Of a stretch of DNA of 64,000 nucleotides, positions 20,027 to 29,583 are shown one piece after another (position 1 is the stretch's first letter; each line of letters starts with the position of its first letter). The translations under genes and the position numbers were made by a program. This DNA is from Leuconostoc suionicum (lineage in GTDB: Bacteria > Bacillota > Bacilli > Lactobacillales > Lactobacillaceae), in the NCBI RefSeq assembly GCF_001891125.1, contig NZ_CP015247.1, forward strand, positions 204,501 through 268,500. Direction: 5' to 3'. Under the pieces are notes generated by a model. The model was not told the DNA's origin and ran no database searches. It saw only the letters and a list, made by a program, of their open reading frames with translations.

Positions 20027-20758
20027 ATGAAAAAGTATGAAATAAAAAGACGTGTTGAATATTATGAAGCTGATACAACACAAAAATTATCTTTACCAAT
20101 GATTTTAAATTATGCTGTCTTAGCTTCTAAATGTCAGAGTGATGAACTTGGCGTGGGGCAGGACTTCCATTTAGGTCGTGGCCTTGGTTGGATTATCTTA
20201 CAATATGAAGTAATAATTAAGCGACGTCCTAAAATTGGTGAAATAATTCGTATTCAGACCTTTGCTACACAATACAATCCTTTTTTTGTTCGTCGACCAT
20301 TCGTCTTTTTAGATGAAAATGATAATGAAATAATTCGTGTTGATTCTATTTGGACTATGATAGATATGACAAATCGGCGCATGGCGCGTTTACCACAAGA
20401 CATAATTGATAAGTATGATGCAGAAAGAGTTAAGCAAATTTCACGAATTCCTAACCCTGAGAAATTTTCAGATGCTGATCAATATACCGAGAGGGACTAT
20501 CATGTGCGATATTTAGATATTGATGGTAACAAGCATGTGAACAACTCTAAGTATTTTGAATGGATGCAAGACGTTATCGCACCAGAGTATCTGTTAACCC
20601 ATGAAATCACATACATTAATCTAAAATTCGAAAATGAAATTCGGCTTGGACACACGATTTTATCGCAAGTAGTTCAAAATGGTAATGAATCCAAACATCG
20701 TATTATGATGGAAAATGTGGTGAGTGCAGAAGCAGAGTTCAAGTGGCGAAAAATTTGA
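20027..20758 (+). CDS. Acyl-ACP thioesterase
   Basis: 243-aa double hot-dog protein of the acyl-ACP thioesterase family (FatA-like), releasing fatty acids from acyl carrier protein. The two hot-dog repeats are about residues 1-125 and 150-240, with the catalytic-region NKHVNNSKYFEWMQ in the second. It begins one base after the rsmI stop, an odd partner for an rRNA methyltransferase. In LAB it may recycle acyl-ACP when exogenous fatty acids are used. Confidence 0.85.
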   Translation: MKKYEIKRRVEYYEADTTQKLSLPMILNYAVLASKCQSDELGVGQDFHLGRGLGWIILQYEVIIKRRPKIGEIIRIQTFATQYNPFFVRRPFVFLDENDNEIIRVDSIWTMIDMTNRRMARLPQDIIDKYDAERVKQISRIPNPEKFSDADQYTERDYHVRYLDIDGNKHVNNSKYFEWMQDVIAPEYLLTHEITYINLKFENEIRLGHTILSQVVQNGNESKHRIMMENVVSAEAEFKWRKI

Positions 20759-20785
20759 TATAATAGTGTGTAGAGGAAAAAAGAT

Positions 20786-21778
20786 ATGGCTATTTTAGTT
20801 CTTGGTGGAGCCGGTTATATCGGTTCACACATGGTTAAACGTTTGGTAGAAGCAGATCGTGACGTTGTCGTTGTTGATGCTTTGTTTACGGGACACCGTG
20901 AGGCGGTTAATCCAAAAGCAAAATTCTATCAAGTTGATATTCGTGATAAGGCAGCATTGTCGAAAGTGTTTGACAAAGAAAATATTGAACAAGTTGTTCA
21001 CTTTGCAGCATTTTCTATTGTTCCAGAATCTGTAGCAAATCCACTAAAGTACTTTGATAATAATACTAGTGGTATGATTACTTTGCTAGAGGTGATGAAA
21101 GATCACGATGTTAAACAGATTGTGTTCTCGTCAACGGCAGCTACTTATGGTAATCCTGTTAATATTCCTATTAAAGAAACAGATCCACAACGACCAATTA
21201 ATCCTTATGGGGAATCAAAGTTAATGATGGAAAAAATCATGGCTTGGTCTGATCAAGCGGATGGGGTTAAGTGGGTTGCATTGCGCTACTTTAACGTAGC
21301 AGGTGCTGCGGAAGATGGCACGATTGGAGAAGATCATACGCCGGAAACGCATTTAGTACCAATTATTTTGCAAGCCGGCTTAGGCCAACGTGAATATATT
21401 GAGATGTTTGGTGACGATTACAATACTCCTGACGGTTTCAATGTTCGTGATTATGTCCATGTTTTGGACTTGGCTGATGCGCATATTTTGGCATTGAAGT
21501 ATTTAGCCGATGGAAACAATTCAAATCAATTTAACTTGGGATCTGCTACTGGATTCTCTGTTAAAGAGATGGTAGAAGCAGCTAGATCAGCTACTGGAGT
21601 TGACATTCCCGCCAAGATTGGTCCCCGCCGAGCTGGTGACCCCGATATTTTGATTGCTAATTCAGACAAAGCACGTGATGTGCTTGGCTGGGCCCCTAGG
21701 TATGATAATGTACAAGATATCATCAAAACAGCCTGGAATTGGCATAAAAACCATCCATCAGGATATAATGACAAGTAA
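20786..21778 (+). CDS. galE: UDP-glucose 4-epimerase
   Basis: 330-aa short-chain dehydrogenase-type epimerase interconverting UDP-glucose and UDP-galactose. NAD motif GGAGYIGSH at the N-terminus, the S..Y-x3-K set (SSTAATYGN then YGESK) and the RYFNVAGA segment are present. A TATAAT at 20759-20764, at the end of the previous gene, may give it its own promoter. It is not next to other Leloir genes, so it may serve envelope or exopolysaccharide sugar supply. Confidence 0.94.
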   Translation: MAILVLGGAGYIGSHMVKRLVEADRDVVVVDALFTGHREAVNPKAKFYQVDIRDKAALSKVFDKENIEQVVHFAAFSIVPESVANPLKYFDNNTSGMITLLEVMKDHDVKQIVFSSTAATYGNPVNIPIKETDPQRPINPYGESKLMMEKIMAWSDQADGVKWVALRYFNVAGAAEDGTIGEDHTPETHLVPIILQAGLGQREYIEMFGDDYNTPDGFNVRDYVHVLDLADAHILALKYLADGNNSNQFNLGSATGFSVKEMVEAARSATGVDIPAKIGPRRAGDPDILIANSDKARDVLGWAPRYDNVQDIIKTAWNWHKNHPSGYNDK

Positions 21779-21785
21779 TATAATT

Positions 21786-21841
21786 CTATCAAGAGAAGTG
21801 ATTCTAAACGTTATTTAGGAATTTCCTTGATAGTTTTTTTA
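21786..21841 (+). terminator. Terminator after galE
   Basis: CTATCAAG (21786-21793) pairs with CTTGATAG (21826-21833); inner AT-rich arms extend the stem. A run of T follows. Confidence 0.75.
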
Positions 21842-21962
21842 TTGTTTCGATATTATGATGAGTTTATTATAATTTAAAATTAATGATTGATTAATCTAGA
21901 GGGAAGTAATATACTTGTAAGTACGTAAAAAATTACAATTTAAAGATAAACGAGAAATAAAT

Positions 21963-22436
21963 ATGCAAATGTTATCTGAAATAGCTGGAAAAGGGACTTA
22001 CATTATTAGAGAATTGACTGGTAGCCGACGCTTAACCAAGCGACTAGCAGAGATAGGGATTAAAGCGGGGAAAAGTATTGAAGTAATATCTCTGCCTGAT
22101 CATACTTCAGGGTTGATTATCTATTTTCAAGGGCAGCGTTTAGCGGTGAGCAATGATATTGCTAGTCAAATTAGTGTAGCGCCAGTCAGCGAAATTACCA
22201 TGGATCATTTTAAAACGTTATCCGATATGCCCATCAATAAACCAGGCGTGGTAGCCAAGATACTTGGTAGTAAAGCATTGCGTAAACGCTTGATGGATAT
22301 GGGTATCACAAAAAATACCGTTGTTAAAGTTGACCGTGTGGCGCCTTTAGGGGACCCGATAGAGTTGGTAGTCAGAGGCTATAAATTAAGCTTAAGAAAA
22401 AGTGACGCACAACTAGTTGTATTAACAGAGATTTAG
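21963..22436 (+). CDS. feoA: Ferrous iron transport protein A with two FeoA domains
   Basis: 157-aa protein made of two SH3-like FeoA domains in tandem (about residues 3-75 and 83-157); each shows the pattern of a short glycine loop followed by RL..GI/MGI (KRLAEIGIKAG and KRLMDMGITKN). Typical FeoA is a single domain of about 75 aa. It starts the feo operon, with feoB three bases after its stop. The ribosome site is weak. FeoA modulates the FeoB Fe(II) transporter. Confidence 0.88.
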   Translation: MQMLSEIAGKGTYIIRELTGSRRLTKRLAEIGIKAGKSIEVISLPDHTSGLIIYFQGQRLAVSNDIASQISVAPVSEITMDHFKTLSDMPINKPGVVAKILGSKALRKRLMDMGITKNTVVKVDRVAPLGDPIELVVRGYKLSLRKSDAQLVVLTEI

Positions 22437-22439
22437 TCT

Positions 22440-24553
22440 ATGAATAAACAATGTACAGTAGCCTTAGCAGGTAACCCAAACAGTGGGAAAACAACACTAT
22501 TTAATTTATTAACAGGTTCGCATCAACACATTGGAAATTGGCCAGGCGTTACAGTTGAAAAAAGTCAGGTCGTTTAAAAAATAATCCCGACATCATTATT
22601 CAAGATTTACCTGGAACTTATTCCTTATCAGCATATAGTCCAGAGGAAGTAATCACTCGTAACTTTTTAATTAATGATAAACCTGAACAGATCATCAATG
22701 TGCTCGATGCAACAAATATTGAACGTAATCTTTATTTTAGTTTGCAATTAATGGAAACTGGTCTTCCAATTATTTTGGCTTTGAATATGTTGGATTTATT
22801 AGTAAAACAAAGACAATATCGAATTGATACCAAAAAATTATCTTATTTGCTGAATGTGCCGGTTGTAAGTATTAGTGCGTTAAAAAAGAAAAACATCAAT
22901 CCTCTGACTAGACAGGTGATTGCTAACACTGATCAGCCAAAAACCTATCCACATGCAGTTTATGATAAGCGGTTGGAATCGGCATTATCCATGATTGAAG
23001 AACAGATTGCTAACATTATCGAAGCAGATCAGTTGCGATGGTATGCGATTAAGCTCTTTGAGCGTGATGAAGCAGTTGGACATCTAAAATTAATGGCACA
23101 GCAGCAAACTGAAATTGACAATATAATTGACACAGCAGAAAAATTATTTAATGACGACAGTGATAGCATAGTTGTTAATGCACGCTATGACTATATAGAA
23201 CGTATCATAAACATGTGTGTAGTACGAACAAGTGATTTTTCAATGAGTATGAGTGATCGTGTTGATATGGTAGTCACTAACCGCATTCTTGCATTACCTA
23301 TCTTTATATTTGTAATGTGGATTGTATATTTCTTATCGATCCAAACCATTGGAACAATAGGAAGTGATTGGGTGAATGATGTATTATTCGGGGACTTTAT
23401 TCCAAATAGTGCCAATGCAATTTTAACGTATTTGCATGTTTCAGTGTGGTTGAAGAGTTTAATTATTGACGGTATTATTAATGGTATTGGGTCTGTGTTA
23501 GGTTTCTTACCACAAATTATGATGCTCTTTTTATGCTTAAGTATTCTAGAAGACTGTGGTTACATGGCACGAATTGCCTTTGTTATGGACCGTATCTTTC
23601 ATCGTTTTAATCTTTCAGGGAAATCATTCATCCCCATGTTAATTTCAACGGGCTGTGGTGTACCAGGCATCATGTCGACACGAACGATTGAAAGTAAAAG
23701 TGATCGTCGTATGACAATTATGTTAACAACTTTTATGCCATGTTCAGCTAAGCTAACCGTTATTGCGCTGGTTAGCGGAACATTTTTTCCAGAAAATTCA
23801 TGGGTAGCACCAACCTCTTATTTTATTAGTATTTTGACGGTTGTTGGCTCAGGTATTTTTTTGAAAAAAACAAAGCTTTTTTCAGAACCGCCAACGCCAT
23901 TTGTAATGGAGCTGCCTGCTTATCATTTGCCTAGTATCGGTAACGTTAGCCACAGTGTGTGGATTAAAGCACATGCCTTTATCAAAAAAGCAGGGACTAT
24001 CATTTTTGCGTCATGTGTTGCCATCTGGTTTTTGTCCAATTTTAATTTTCAATTTCAAATGGTCGAGCAAAACGACAGTATTTTAAGAGACATAGGTATG
24101 GTTATAGCACCTATTTTTGCACCATTAGGATTTGGTGACTGGCATGCAACCGTTGCAGTGATTGCTGGCCTAATTGCCAAGGAAAATTGTGTTAGCACAT
24201 TAAACATTACTTTTGGTTCATCAAGCACTGCCTCATTTATGAGCACTTTAAGACAAACTTATTCCCCTATGGCGGGTTATTCGTTTCTTGTCTTTAACTT
24301 ATTATGTGCACCTTGTTTTGCTGCCATCGGTGCTATGTATAAAGAATTTGGTGATGCACTGTGGACTTGGCGCGCGGTAATCTATCAAACTGTTGTGGCT
24401 TATATGTGTGCCCTCAGTATTTTTCAAGTGAGTGAAATCATTCAAGGTAATGTTTCGGTGTACTTTGTTACGTTATCGTTCATCGCTATTGGGTTGATGC
24501 TGTATGGTATTTTTATCAAACGTGAGCGCCCGCAACAACTAGAATTGTATTAG
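22440..24553 (+). pseudogene. feoB: Ferrous iron transporter FeoB, disrupted by a -1 frameshift in an A-run
   Basis: FeoB is the membrane Fe(II) permease with an N-terminal G domain. From ATG 22440 the frame encodes G1 GNPNSGKTT and G2 NWPGVTVEK, then ends at a TAA (22575-22577). From 22565 a second frame continues [10 protein letters not shown]3 DLPGTYSLS, G4 NMLD and the complete membrane domain to 24553. The frames rejoin if the run of six A at 22558-22563 had seven. Either a real frameshift, a phase-variable tract, or a homopolymer sequencing error. An internal ATG at 22700 starts a long remaining frame of 617 aa that lacks G1 to G3. Confidence 0.88.
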
Positions 24554-24567
24554 AAAGGTCAGTCAAT

Positions 24568-24735
24568 ATGTCAACATTTATCATAGCTGGTATCATTTTT
24601 ATCTTGTTTGCATTGGTCATATATAATAAATTTTTTAAGAAAAATGCTAGTGGTGGTTGTCATGATTGTGTCGACATTGGTTGTCCGCTTGCCGATCAAT
24701 CAAAAATGTTAAGGAATAAAAAAAGCAATCATTAA
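24568..24735 (+). CDS. FeoB-associated Cys-rich membrane protein
   Basis: 55-aa single-pass membrane protein: MSTFIIAGIIFILFALVIY forms the helix, followed by a basic stretch and a Cys-rich tail (GGCHDC..GC) ending in a Lys/Asn/His-rich tip. Such proteins are found just after feoB in Firmicutes (FeoB_associated family) and are thought to assist iron transport. GAAAGGTCAGTCAAT precedes the ATG, 14 bases after feoB. Confidence 0.85.
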   Translation: MSTFIIAGIIFILFALVIYNKFFKKNASGGCHDCVDIGCPLADQSKMLRNKKSNH

Positions 24736-25073
24736 AACACGAAACCCCGATGAACTAACGCGTTCACCGGGGATTTTTTATTATGAGAGAATATTTGAGA
24801 GAAGAGAATAGTATATTCGGGAGAGAATATAAGTTTATTTATAGTCGCGGGGAGAACGCGACTTGGCTCCCTTTTGCCATGGGGTTTCGTGTTTCTGATG
24901 TGACGGTCATCAGTTATGCTGCTTATACTGCTCAATCCTCCAAGTTCAGATTTTATTATTTGATATATTTTAATTCAACTAGGCTTGTTGTTTGAGATAA
25001 CTTGCTTTGTTGATGTTTATAATATAACGTTCTAAAATTAAATTCATGTAAATTGAAGATAAAGTGAACATTA
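24735..25073 (-). repeat. Copy 1 of a structured, non-coding repeat, downstream of scrR
   Basis: About 340 bases that recur in inverted orientation at 30452-30793. A 69-base block (24974-25042) is identical to 30479-30547, and nearly all differences elsewhere are substitutions or one- and two-base indels. Read on the minus strand it follows the scrR stop: a hairpin TTCA/TGAA (25057-25043), an AT-rich block, a CTGATG/CATCAG hairpin (24895-24913), a GTCGCG/CGCGAC stem whose loop can pair with a flanking GGGAG/CTCCC segment (pseudoknot), and a long-range helix 24735-24748 with 24881-24894. No convincing ORF. Not recognised. Confidence 0.85.
24745..24779. terminator. Terminator hairpin shared by the feo operon and the end of repeat copy 1
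   Basis: CCCCG-A-TGAAC pairs with GTTCA-C-CGGGG across a short loop, followed by T6 on the plus strand. On the minus strand it is followed by TTTCGTGTTTT, so it can end both the feo transcript and the scrR-repeat transcript. Confidence 0.8.
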
Positions 25074-25078
25074 AATGA

Positions 25079-26044
25079 TTATTTCTCTGTTGAATCCCGC
25101 ACAACGAGTTCGCCATCTAATACAGTACGTATAGTGTTAGATGGGTTGGCATCGCGTACAGTACAAAATAGTTCATAAATTTTTTTCCCAGTTTGGTAAA
25201 AATCATATTCAAAGCTAGTTAAGTTTGGCGTAACAGTCGTACTTAAATCGGATTTACCAAATCCAATATATCGGGCATTTTGTCCAGTTGCTAAACCAGC
25301 TTGAAGAGCACCGATTGTGATGCGATCAGTAGCACCGATAATTAAATCAAAATTTTGGGACTGCATCGCTTGTTGTGCGGCTACTTTTGCTTCTGCTATG
25401 CTGAACTTTGAATTAACGACAGTCACCTTGCTAGTGGACAGTTTTTTTCTAATATTTAGAAAACGATCATGACCAATGGCCCAATCCAGTGTTTCATCAA
25501 TTTTTAACAGTAAAGTATTTTGAGGATGCAGCGATGCAGCAAATTCACCGACAACGGTTCCAGCTTGCAGATCGTTCATGACTACGCGATGAAAGTTAGG
25601 TTCTTCTTGTCCTTGGATAACTACGGGTGCGTCAAATTCAGTTAATGCGTTACGCAACTCGTCGTTTAAATTAGCTGTTAAAACAATCAAACCACTAACG
25701 TTTTGTGTACGTAATTTTTCAATAGCAGCGAGTTCACGTTTAGTCGATTGATAGGTATTGACGATCAAGAAAGTATCATTTTCGTTTGCATCATCTAGAC
25801 CACGTAGCATTTCAACTTGGGCGGATGAATCGAGCCTAGGCACAATCACACCTATCGTGTGATTGACTTTCTGTTTTAAACTTTGCGCAAAGGTATTGGG
25901 CTGGTAATTATTTTCGGTAACAACTTTATTTATTTTTTCACGGGTTTTAGCACTGACCGGTCCGCCATTCAAATAGCGGGAGACAGTACTTTTTGCCACT
26001 TGAGCCATATTAGCAATATCAGTTATTGTCAATTTTTTTTCCAT
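25079..26044 (-). CDS. scrR: LacI-family regulator of the sucrose locus (ScrR type)
   Basis: 321-aa repressor with an N-terminal LacI helix-turn-helix (KLTITDIANMAQVAKSTVSR) and hinge (NYQPNTFAQSL), then a periplasmic-binding-like effector domain. Divergent from scrA, sharing a 160-base regulatory region that contains a GGAAACGGTTCC palindrome, a typical LacI-family operator. The start could be ATG 26044 or a GTG at 26050; neither has a strong ribosome site. Effector is probably fructose or a sucrose phosphate derivative (inference from other ScrR proteins). Confidence 0.88.
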   Translation of the reverse strand: MEKKLTITDIANMAQVAKSTVSRYLNGGPVSAKTREKINKVVTENNYQPNTFAQSLKQKVNHTIGVIVPRLDSSAQVEMLRGLDDANENDTFLIVNTYQSTKRELAAIEKLRTQNVSGLIVLTANLNDELRNALTEFDAPVVIQGQEEPNFHRVVMNDLQAGTVVGEFAASLHPQNTLLLKIDETLDWAIGHDRFLNIRKKLSTSKVTVVNSKFSIAEAKVAAQQAMQSQNFDLIIGATDRITIGALQAGLATGQNARYIGFGKSDLSTTVTPNLTSFEYDFYQTGKKIYELFCTVRDANPSNTIRTVLDGELVVRDSTEK

Positions 26045-26068
26045 AGACACATATTACCATGAACCCAA

Positions 26069-26082
26069 TGAAAGCGTTGTCA
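26069..26082. promoter_or_regulatory. cre-like site in the scrR upstream region
   Basis: TGAAAGCGTTGTCA matches the CcpA cre pattern (TGNAANCGNWNNCA). It is 25 bases upstream of the scrR start, so it may mediate catabolite control of scrR. Confidence 0.55.
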
Positions 26083-26113
26083 TTAACTTGTAATATTTAG
26101 CTTAAAAAGGAGG

Positions 26114-26142
26114 TTGCAATTATTTTTGAAAGCGGTTACAAT
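26114..26142 (+). promoter_or_regulatory. scrA promoter with overlapping cre site
   Basis: TTGCAA (26114-26119), 17-base spacer, TACAAT (26137-26142). TGAAAGCGGTTACA at 26127-26140 matches the cre consensus and covers the spacer and -10, so CcpA binding should block transcription when preferred sugars are present. Confidence 0.7.
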
Positions 26143-26157
26143 GAGTCTATAAAGAAA

Positions 26158-26171
26158 TGGAAACGGTTCCA
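26158..26171. promoter_or_regulatory. Probable ScrR operator
   Basis: TGGAAACGGTTCCA is a perfect 14-base palindrome located just after the expected start site of scrA. Palindromes with a central CG are the standard operators of LacI-family repressors. Confidence 0.7.
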
Positions 26172-26203
26172 AAAAACTTAAAGAAATTTAGAGGAGCAGC
26201 AAA

Positions 26204-28165
26204 ATGGATCATAATAAAGTAGCAAAGCGTATTGCCGATGCTGTCGGCAAGGATAATATTGTAGCCGCTGCACACTGTGCTACGCGTTTACGGTTGGTGA
26301 TTAAAGATGTTAAAAAGATCGATCAGGATGCCTTAGACAACGATTCCGATCTTAAAGGAACATTTAACGCTAACGGACAATATCAAATTATTGTTGGACC
26401 AGGCGATGTTAATGGTGTTTATGATGAATTTGTTAAAATTACCGGTGTTGAGCAAGCTTCAACTGCCGATTTGAAAAAAATTGCAGCACAATCAGGGAAA
26501 AGCAATCCTTTGATGGATTTGGTTAAAGTATTGTCAGACATATTTGTTCCTTTGATTCCAGCTCTGGTTGCCGGCGGTCTATTAATGGCATTGAATAACA
26601 TTCTAACGGGTGAGGGAATGTTTGGCGCTAAATCTTTGGTTGAAATGTTTCCGCAAATCACAGGTTTAGCAGAAATGATCAATCTGATGGCCTCTGCACC
26701 GTTTGCATTTTTGCCAATTTTGATAGGCATTACAGCAACAAGACGCTTTGGAGGGAACGAAATTCTCGGAGCAGCTGCTGGTATGATGTTAGTTATGCCT
26801 AGTTTAGTCAACGGATATAATGTTGCCGAAGCGGTTGCCACTGGGAAGATGCCAACATGGGACTTGTTTGGTTTGTCAGTTGCGCAAGCTGGTTATCAAG
26901 GTCAAGTGTTACCGGTGATCGGTGTGGCATTCATCTTAGCTAACTTGGAAAAGTTTTTCCATAAGCACTTGAAAGGTGCTATTGACTTTACGTTTACACC
27001 GATGTTGTCTATCATATTAACTGGGTTTATCACATTTATTGTTGTGGGTCCGGTATTACGAATCGTCTCTAATGGTATCACTGATAGCTTGACATGGTTG
27101 GTTACGACGTTTGGCTTTATTGGTTACGGGGTCTTTGGTACATTCTACTCTGCCATTGTTATTACTGGTTTACATCAGAGTTTTCCGGCAATCGAAACAC
27201 AGTTGTTGGCAGATGTTGCTAAAACAGGTGGTGATTTCATTTTCCCTATTGCCGCTGCATCTAACGTGGCGCAAGGAGCTGCAACATTTGCTATTTATTT
27301 CTTAAGCAAAGGGGATGAAAAAGTACGGGCATTGGCTTCATCATCAGGTGCTTCAGCAATGCTGGGTATTACTGAACCAGCAATGTTTGGTGTGAATTTA
27401 AAGTATAAATTTCCATTTTTCATCGCTTTGGGATCAGCAGGAATTTCTAGCTTAGTAATGGGATTGTTTCAAGTAATGTCATCGTCGCTGGGACCAGCTG
27501 GTATAATTGGCTTTATTGCTATCCCAGCTAACAAATGGGTAGGATTCTTCATTGCTATTGCGTTATCATTCGTGATTGCTTTTACAGCAACCTTAGCTTA
27601 CGGTCGTTCACACATGCCAGCTTCTAAGTCAGATAATAAACCAGTAAATCCAGCAGTTACTGAACATGAAGCAGGTTTTGAGGTCGATGCACCTGTTTCA
27701 GGTCATTTAATGCAGTTAGCCGATGTCCAAGATAATGTTTTCTCAACTGGAATGATGGGCAAGGGTGTAGCAATCGAACCGAGTGATGGTACGATTTACG
27801 CGCCGGCAGATGGTAAAATTACAGTAGCTTATCAAACAAAACATGCCTATGGATTAACGACGGATGATGGTGTTGAGATATTAGTTCATATTGGCTTAGA
27901 TACGGTTAATCTTGAAGGTAAGGGATTTGAAAGTTTTGTAACACAAGGACAAAAAGTTAAAAAAGGTGATAAATTAGGTACCTTTGATACGAATACCATT
28001 AAAAAAGCTGGATATCCTGTTACAACTATGGTCATTATCACGAACACAAAAGCATTTAATGACGTTGTGGTAGATAAAACTTTCGATAATGATATACAAG
28101 CAGGCCATCAGATTATAACGGCCATACCAAAGGCTAGTGATTCAGCTGTTGGTGCGCCAGCATAA
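26204..28165 (+). CDS. scrA: Sucrose-specific PTS transporter, EIIBCA
   Basis: 653-aa phosphotransferase permease that imports sucrose as sucrose-6-phosphate. Domain order: EIIB (residues 1-90, phospho-Cys25 in [11 protein letters not shown]), EIIC (about 105-465, polytopic membrane) and EIIA (about 490-640, active His562 in [10 protein letters not shown]). GAGGAGCAGCAAA precedes the start. The pairing with ScrR, a GH32 hydrolase and fructokinase identifies sucrose rather than beta-glucoside or trehalose as the substrate. Confidence 0.92.
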   Translation: MDHNKVAKRIADAVGKDNIVAAAHCATRLRLVIKDVKKIDQDALDNDSDLKGTFNANGQYQIIVGPGDVNGVYDEFVKITGVEQASTADLKKIAAQSGKSNPLMDLVKVLSDIFVPLIPALVAGGLLMALNNILTGEGMFGAKSLVEMFPQITGLAEMINLMASAPFAFLPILIGITATRRFGGNEILGAAAGMMLVMPSLVNGYNVAEAVATGKMPTWDLFGLSVAQAGYQGQVLPVIGVAFILANLEKFFHKHLKGAIDFTFTPMLSIILTGFITFIVVGPVLRIVSNGITDSLTWLVTTFGFIGYGVFGTFYSAIVITGLHQSFPAIETQLLADVAKTGGDFIFPIAAASNVAQGAATFAIYFLSKGDEKVRALASSSGASAMLGITEPAMFGVNLKYKFPFFIALGSAGISSLVMGLFQVMSSSLGPAGIIGFIAIPANKWVGFFIAIALSFVIAFTATLAYGRSHMPASKSDNKPVNPAVTEHEAGFEVDAPVSGHLMQLADVQDNVFSTGMMGKGVAIEPSDGTIYAPADGKITVAYQTKHAYGLTTDDGVEILVHIGLDTVNLEGKGFESFVTQGQKVKKGDKLGTFDTNTIKKAGYPVTTMVIITNTKAFNDVVVDKTFDNDIQAGHQIITAIPKASDSAVGAPA

Positions 28166-28217
28166 ATACAAAAAAGGGGAAAACGTATTTATCAAGAATA
28201 CGCAACTAAAATAATTC

Positions 28218-29483
28218 ATGCTTATTAAAGATGACATCAATCACTTTGAAAAATATCATTTATATCCAACACAAGGATTATTGAATGATCCAAATGGACT
28301 TATATATTTTAAAGGACAATATCATGTGTTTTTCCAATGGAATCCACATGCTTGTAACCACAAATATAAGGAGTGGGGACATTTTGTTTCAAACGACTTG
28401 AAAACATGGACTCGTCTGGAAACAGCTTTAAAGCCTTCTCTTCCAGGCATGGACTCAGCTGGAATATATTCTGGTACAGCATTTGTTAAAGATGATAAGT
28501 TGTATGTCTTCTATACAGGGAATGTTCGCGATGAATCTGGCCGAAGTGTGGCGTCTCATCAAATGTGGGCCGTTAGTGAGGATGGAATTCACTTTGAAAA
28601 ACTTGGTGAACTATTCCCTCATCCAGAAGGTTTTACAAAAGATGTCAGAGATCCTAAAGTTTGGCAGGGAAAGAACGGGCGATACTATTTGATGGTAGGT
28701 GCACGTTCGAATGCAAATATAGGTGACATTCTTATTTATGAATCAGAAAACTTTAGTCAGTGGCAGTTACATGGCTCGTTAATTGAAGGTGAATTAACTG
28801 ATATTCGTGGCTATATGATTGAATGTCCAGATTTAATTGAGATAGATGGTAAGCAAATTTTAATGTTTTCACCGCAAGGATTATCCGCGGATGAAGAGAA
28901 CCATCGTTATCAAAATATTCATAACACAGGTTATGTTGTCGGTACTTTTGATGAAGAGACGTTGCATTTTAAACCGGAAACTGAATTTAAAGAAGTTGAC
29001 AAGGGATTTGAATTTTATGCGCCACAAACCATGCATACCAATGAGGGGCGTAAAATAATGTGGGGATGGGCTGGTATGATGACACCAGAACGTGAAGCCT
29101 CGATCCCAACGATTGCTAGCAACAATTGGGTTCATGTGTTAACTATTCCACGCGTATTACACGTGACGCCGGACAATATTTTGACACAGACACCCATTCC
29201 AGAAATTTTGCATACAAAATCTTTGACGAATTTTGGTGCAGTTGAAGTGGGTCAATATACAATTGATTCTCACGACAATTGGACATTATCTTTTGGGGAA
29301 AATATGACTTTAGTTCGAAACAAAAACCAACTCGTATTATCACGTCGCCAGTGGGAAAATGGTGAAATTGAAAAAAGGCAGGTTGTAGGAGATATTAATC
29401 ACGCATTATTAATTGTTGACACAGACATTATTGAAGTGTTTACAAACAATAATCAATCGGTCATGACAGCACGTTATTTTTAA
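28218..29483 (+). CDS. scrB: Sucrose-6-phosphate hydrolase (GH32)
   Basis: 421-aa beta-fructosidase that splits sucrose-6-phosphate into glucose-6-phosphate and fructose. GH32 signatures: NDPNG (23-27) with nucleophile Asp24, RDPK, and EC (acid/base Glu) in MIECPDL. Slightly short for the family (usually 450-490), with a reduced C-terminal beta-sandwich. The start has no close ribosome site: AGGGG is about 40 bases upstream and a small hairpin (CGTATT/AATACG) lies between; an in-frame TAA excludes an earlier start. Confidence 0.9.
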   Translation: MLIKDDINHFEKYHLYPTQGLLNDPNGLIYFKGQYHVFFQWNPHACNHKYKEWGHFVSNDLKTWTRLETALKPSLPGMDSAGIYSGTAFVKDDKLYVFYTGNVRDESGRSVASHQMWAVSEDGIHFEKLGELFPHPEGFTKDVRDPKVWQGKNGRYYLMVGARSNANIGDILIYESENFSQWQLHGSLIEGELTDIRGYMIECPDLIEIDGKQILMFSPQGLSADEENHRYQNIHNTGYVVGTFDEETLHFKPETEFKEVDKGFEFYAPQTMHTNEGRKIMWGWAGMMTPEREASIPTIASNNWVHVLTIPRVLHVTPDNILTQTPIPEILHTKSLTNFGAVEVGQYTIDSHDNWTLSFGENMTLVRNKNQLVLSRRQWENGEIEKRQVVGDINHALLIVDTDIIEVFTNNNQSVMTARYF

Positions 29484-29486
29484 GCA

Positions 29487-29515
29487 TTGAAAATATTTGT
29501 GTAAACGATTACAAT
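29487..29515 (+). promoter_or_regulatory. scrK promoter with overlapping cre site
   Basis: TTGAAA (29487-29492), 17-base spacer, TACAAT (29510-29515). TGTAAACGATTACA at 29500-29513 is a near-perfect palindromic cre site over the spacer and -10, the same layout as at scrA. scrK can therefore be transcribed apart from scrA-scrB. Confidence 0.7.
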
Positions 29516-29583
29516 GTAATTGTAGTAACTGGTTAACGTCTAACACAAACACGATGATTTCGTGAAAAAGGAGCAATTAAATC

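Noticed and set aside
22440-22577. The 45-codon 5' piece of feoB as a separate small GTPase-like gene
   Set aside because: It ends within the G domain directly at the frameshift, and the rest of the G domain continues in the next frame.
24783-24995. 70-codon ORF inside repeat copy 1
   Set aside because: Copy 2 has indels that shift this frame, no ribosome site is present, and sequence conservation follows helices rather than codons.
25850-25890. AT-rich repeats as a CRISPR array or direct-repeat cluster
   Set aside because: No regularly spaced identical repeats occur anywhere in the window.
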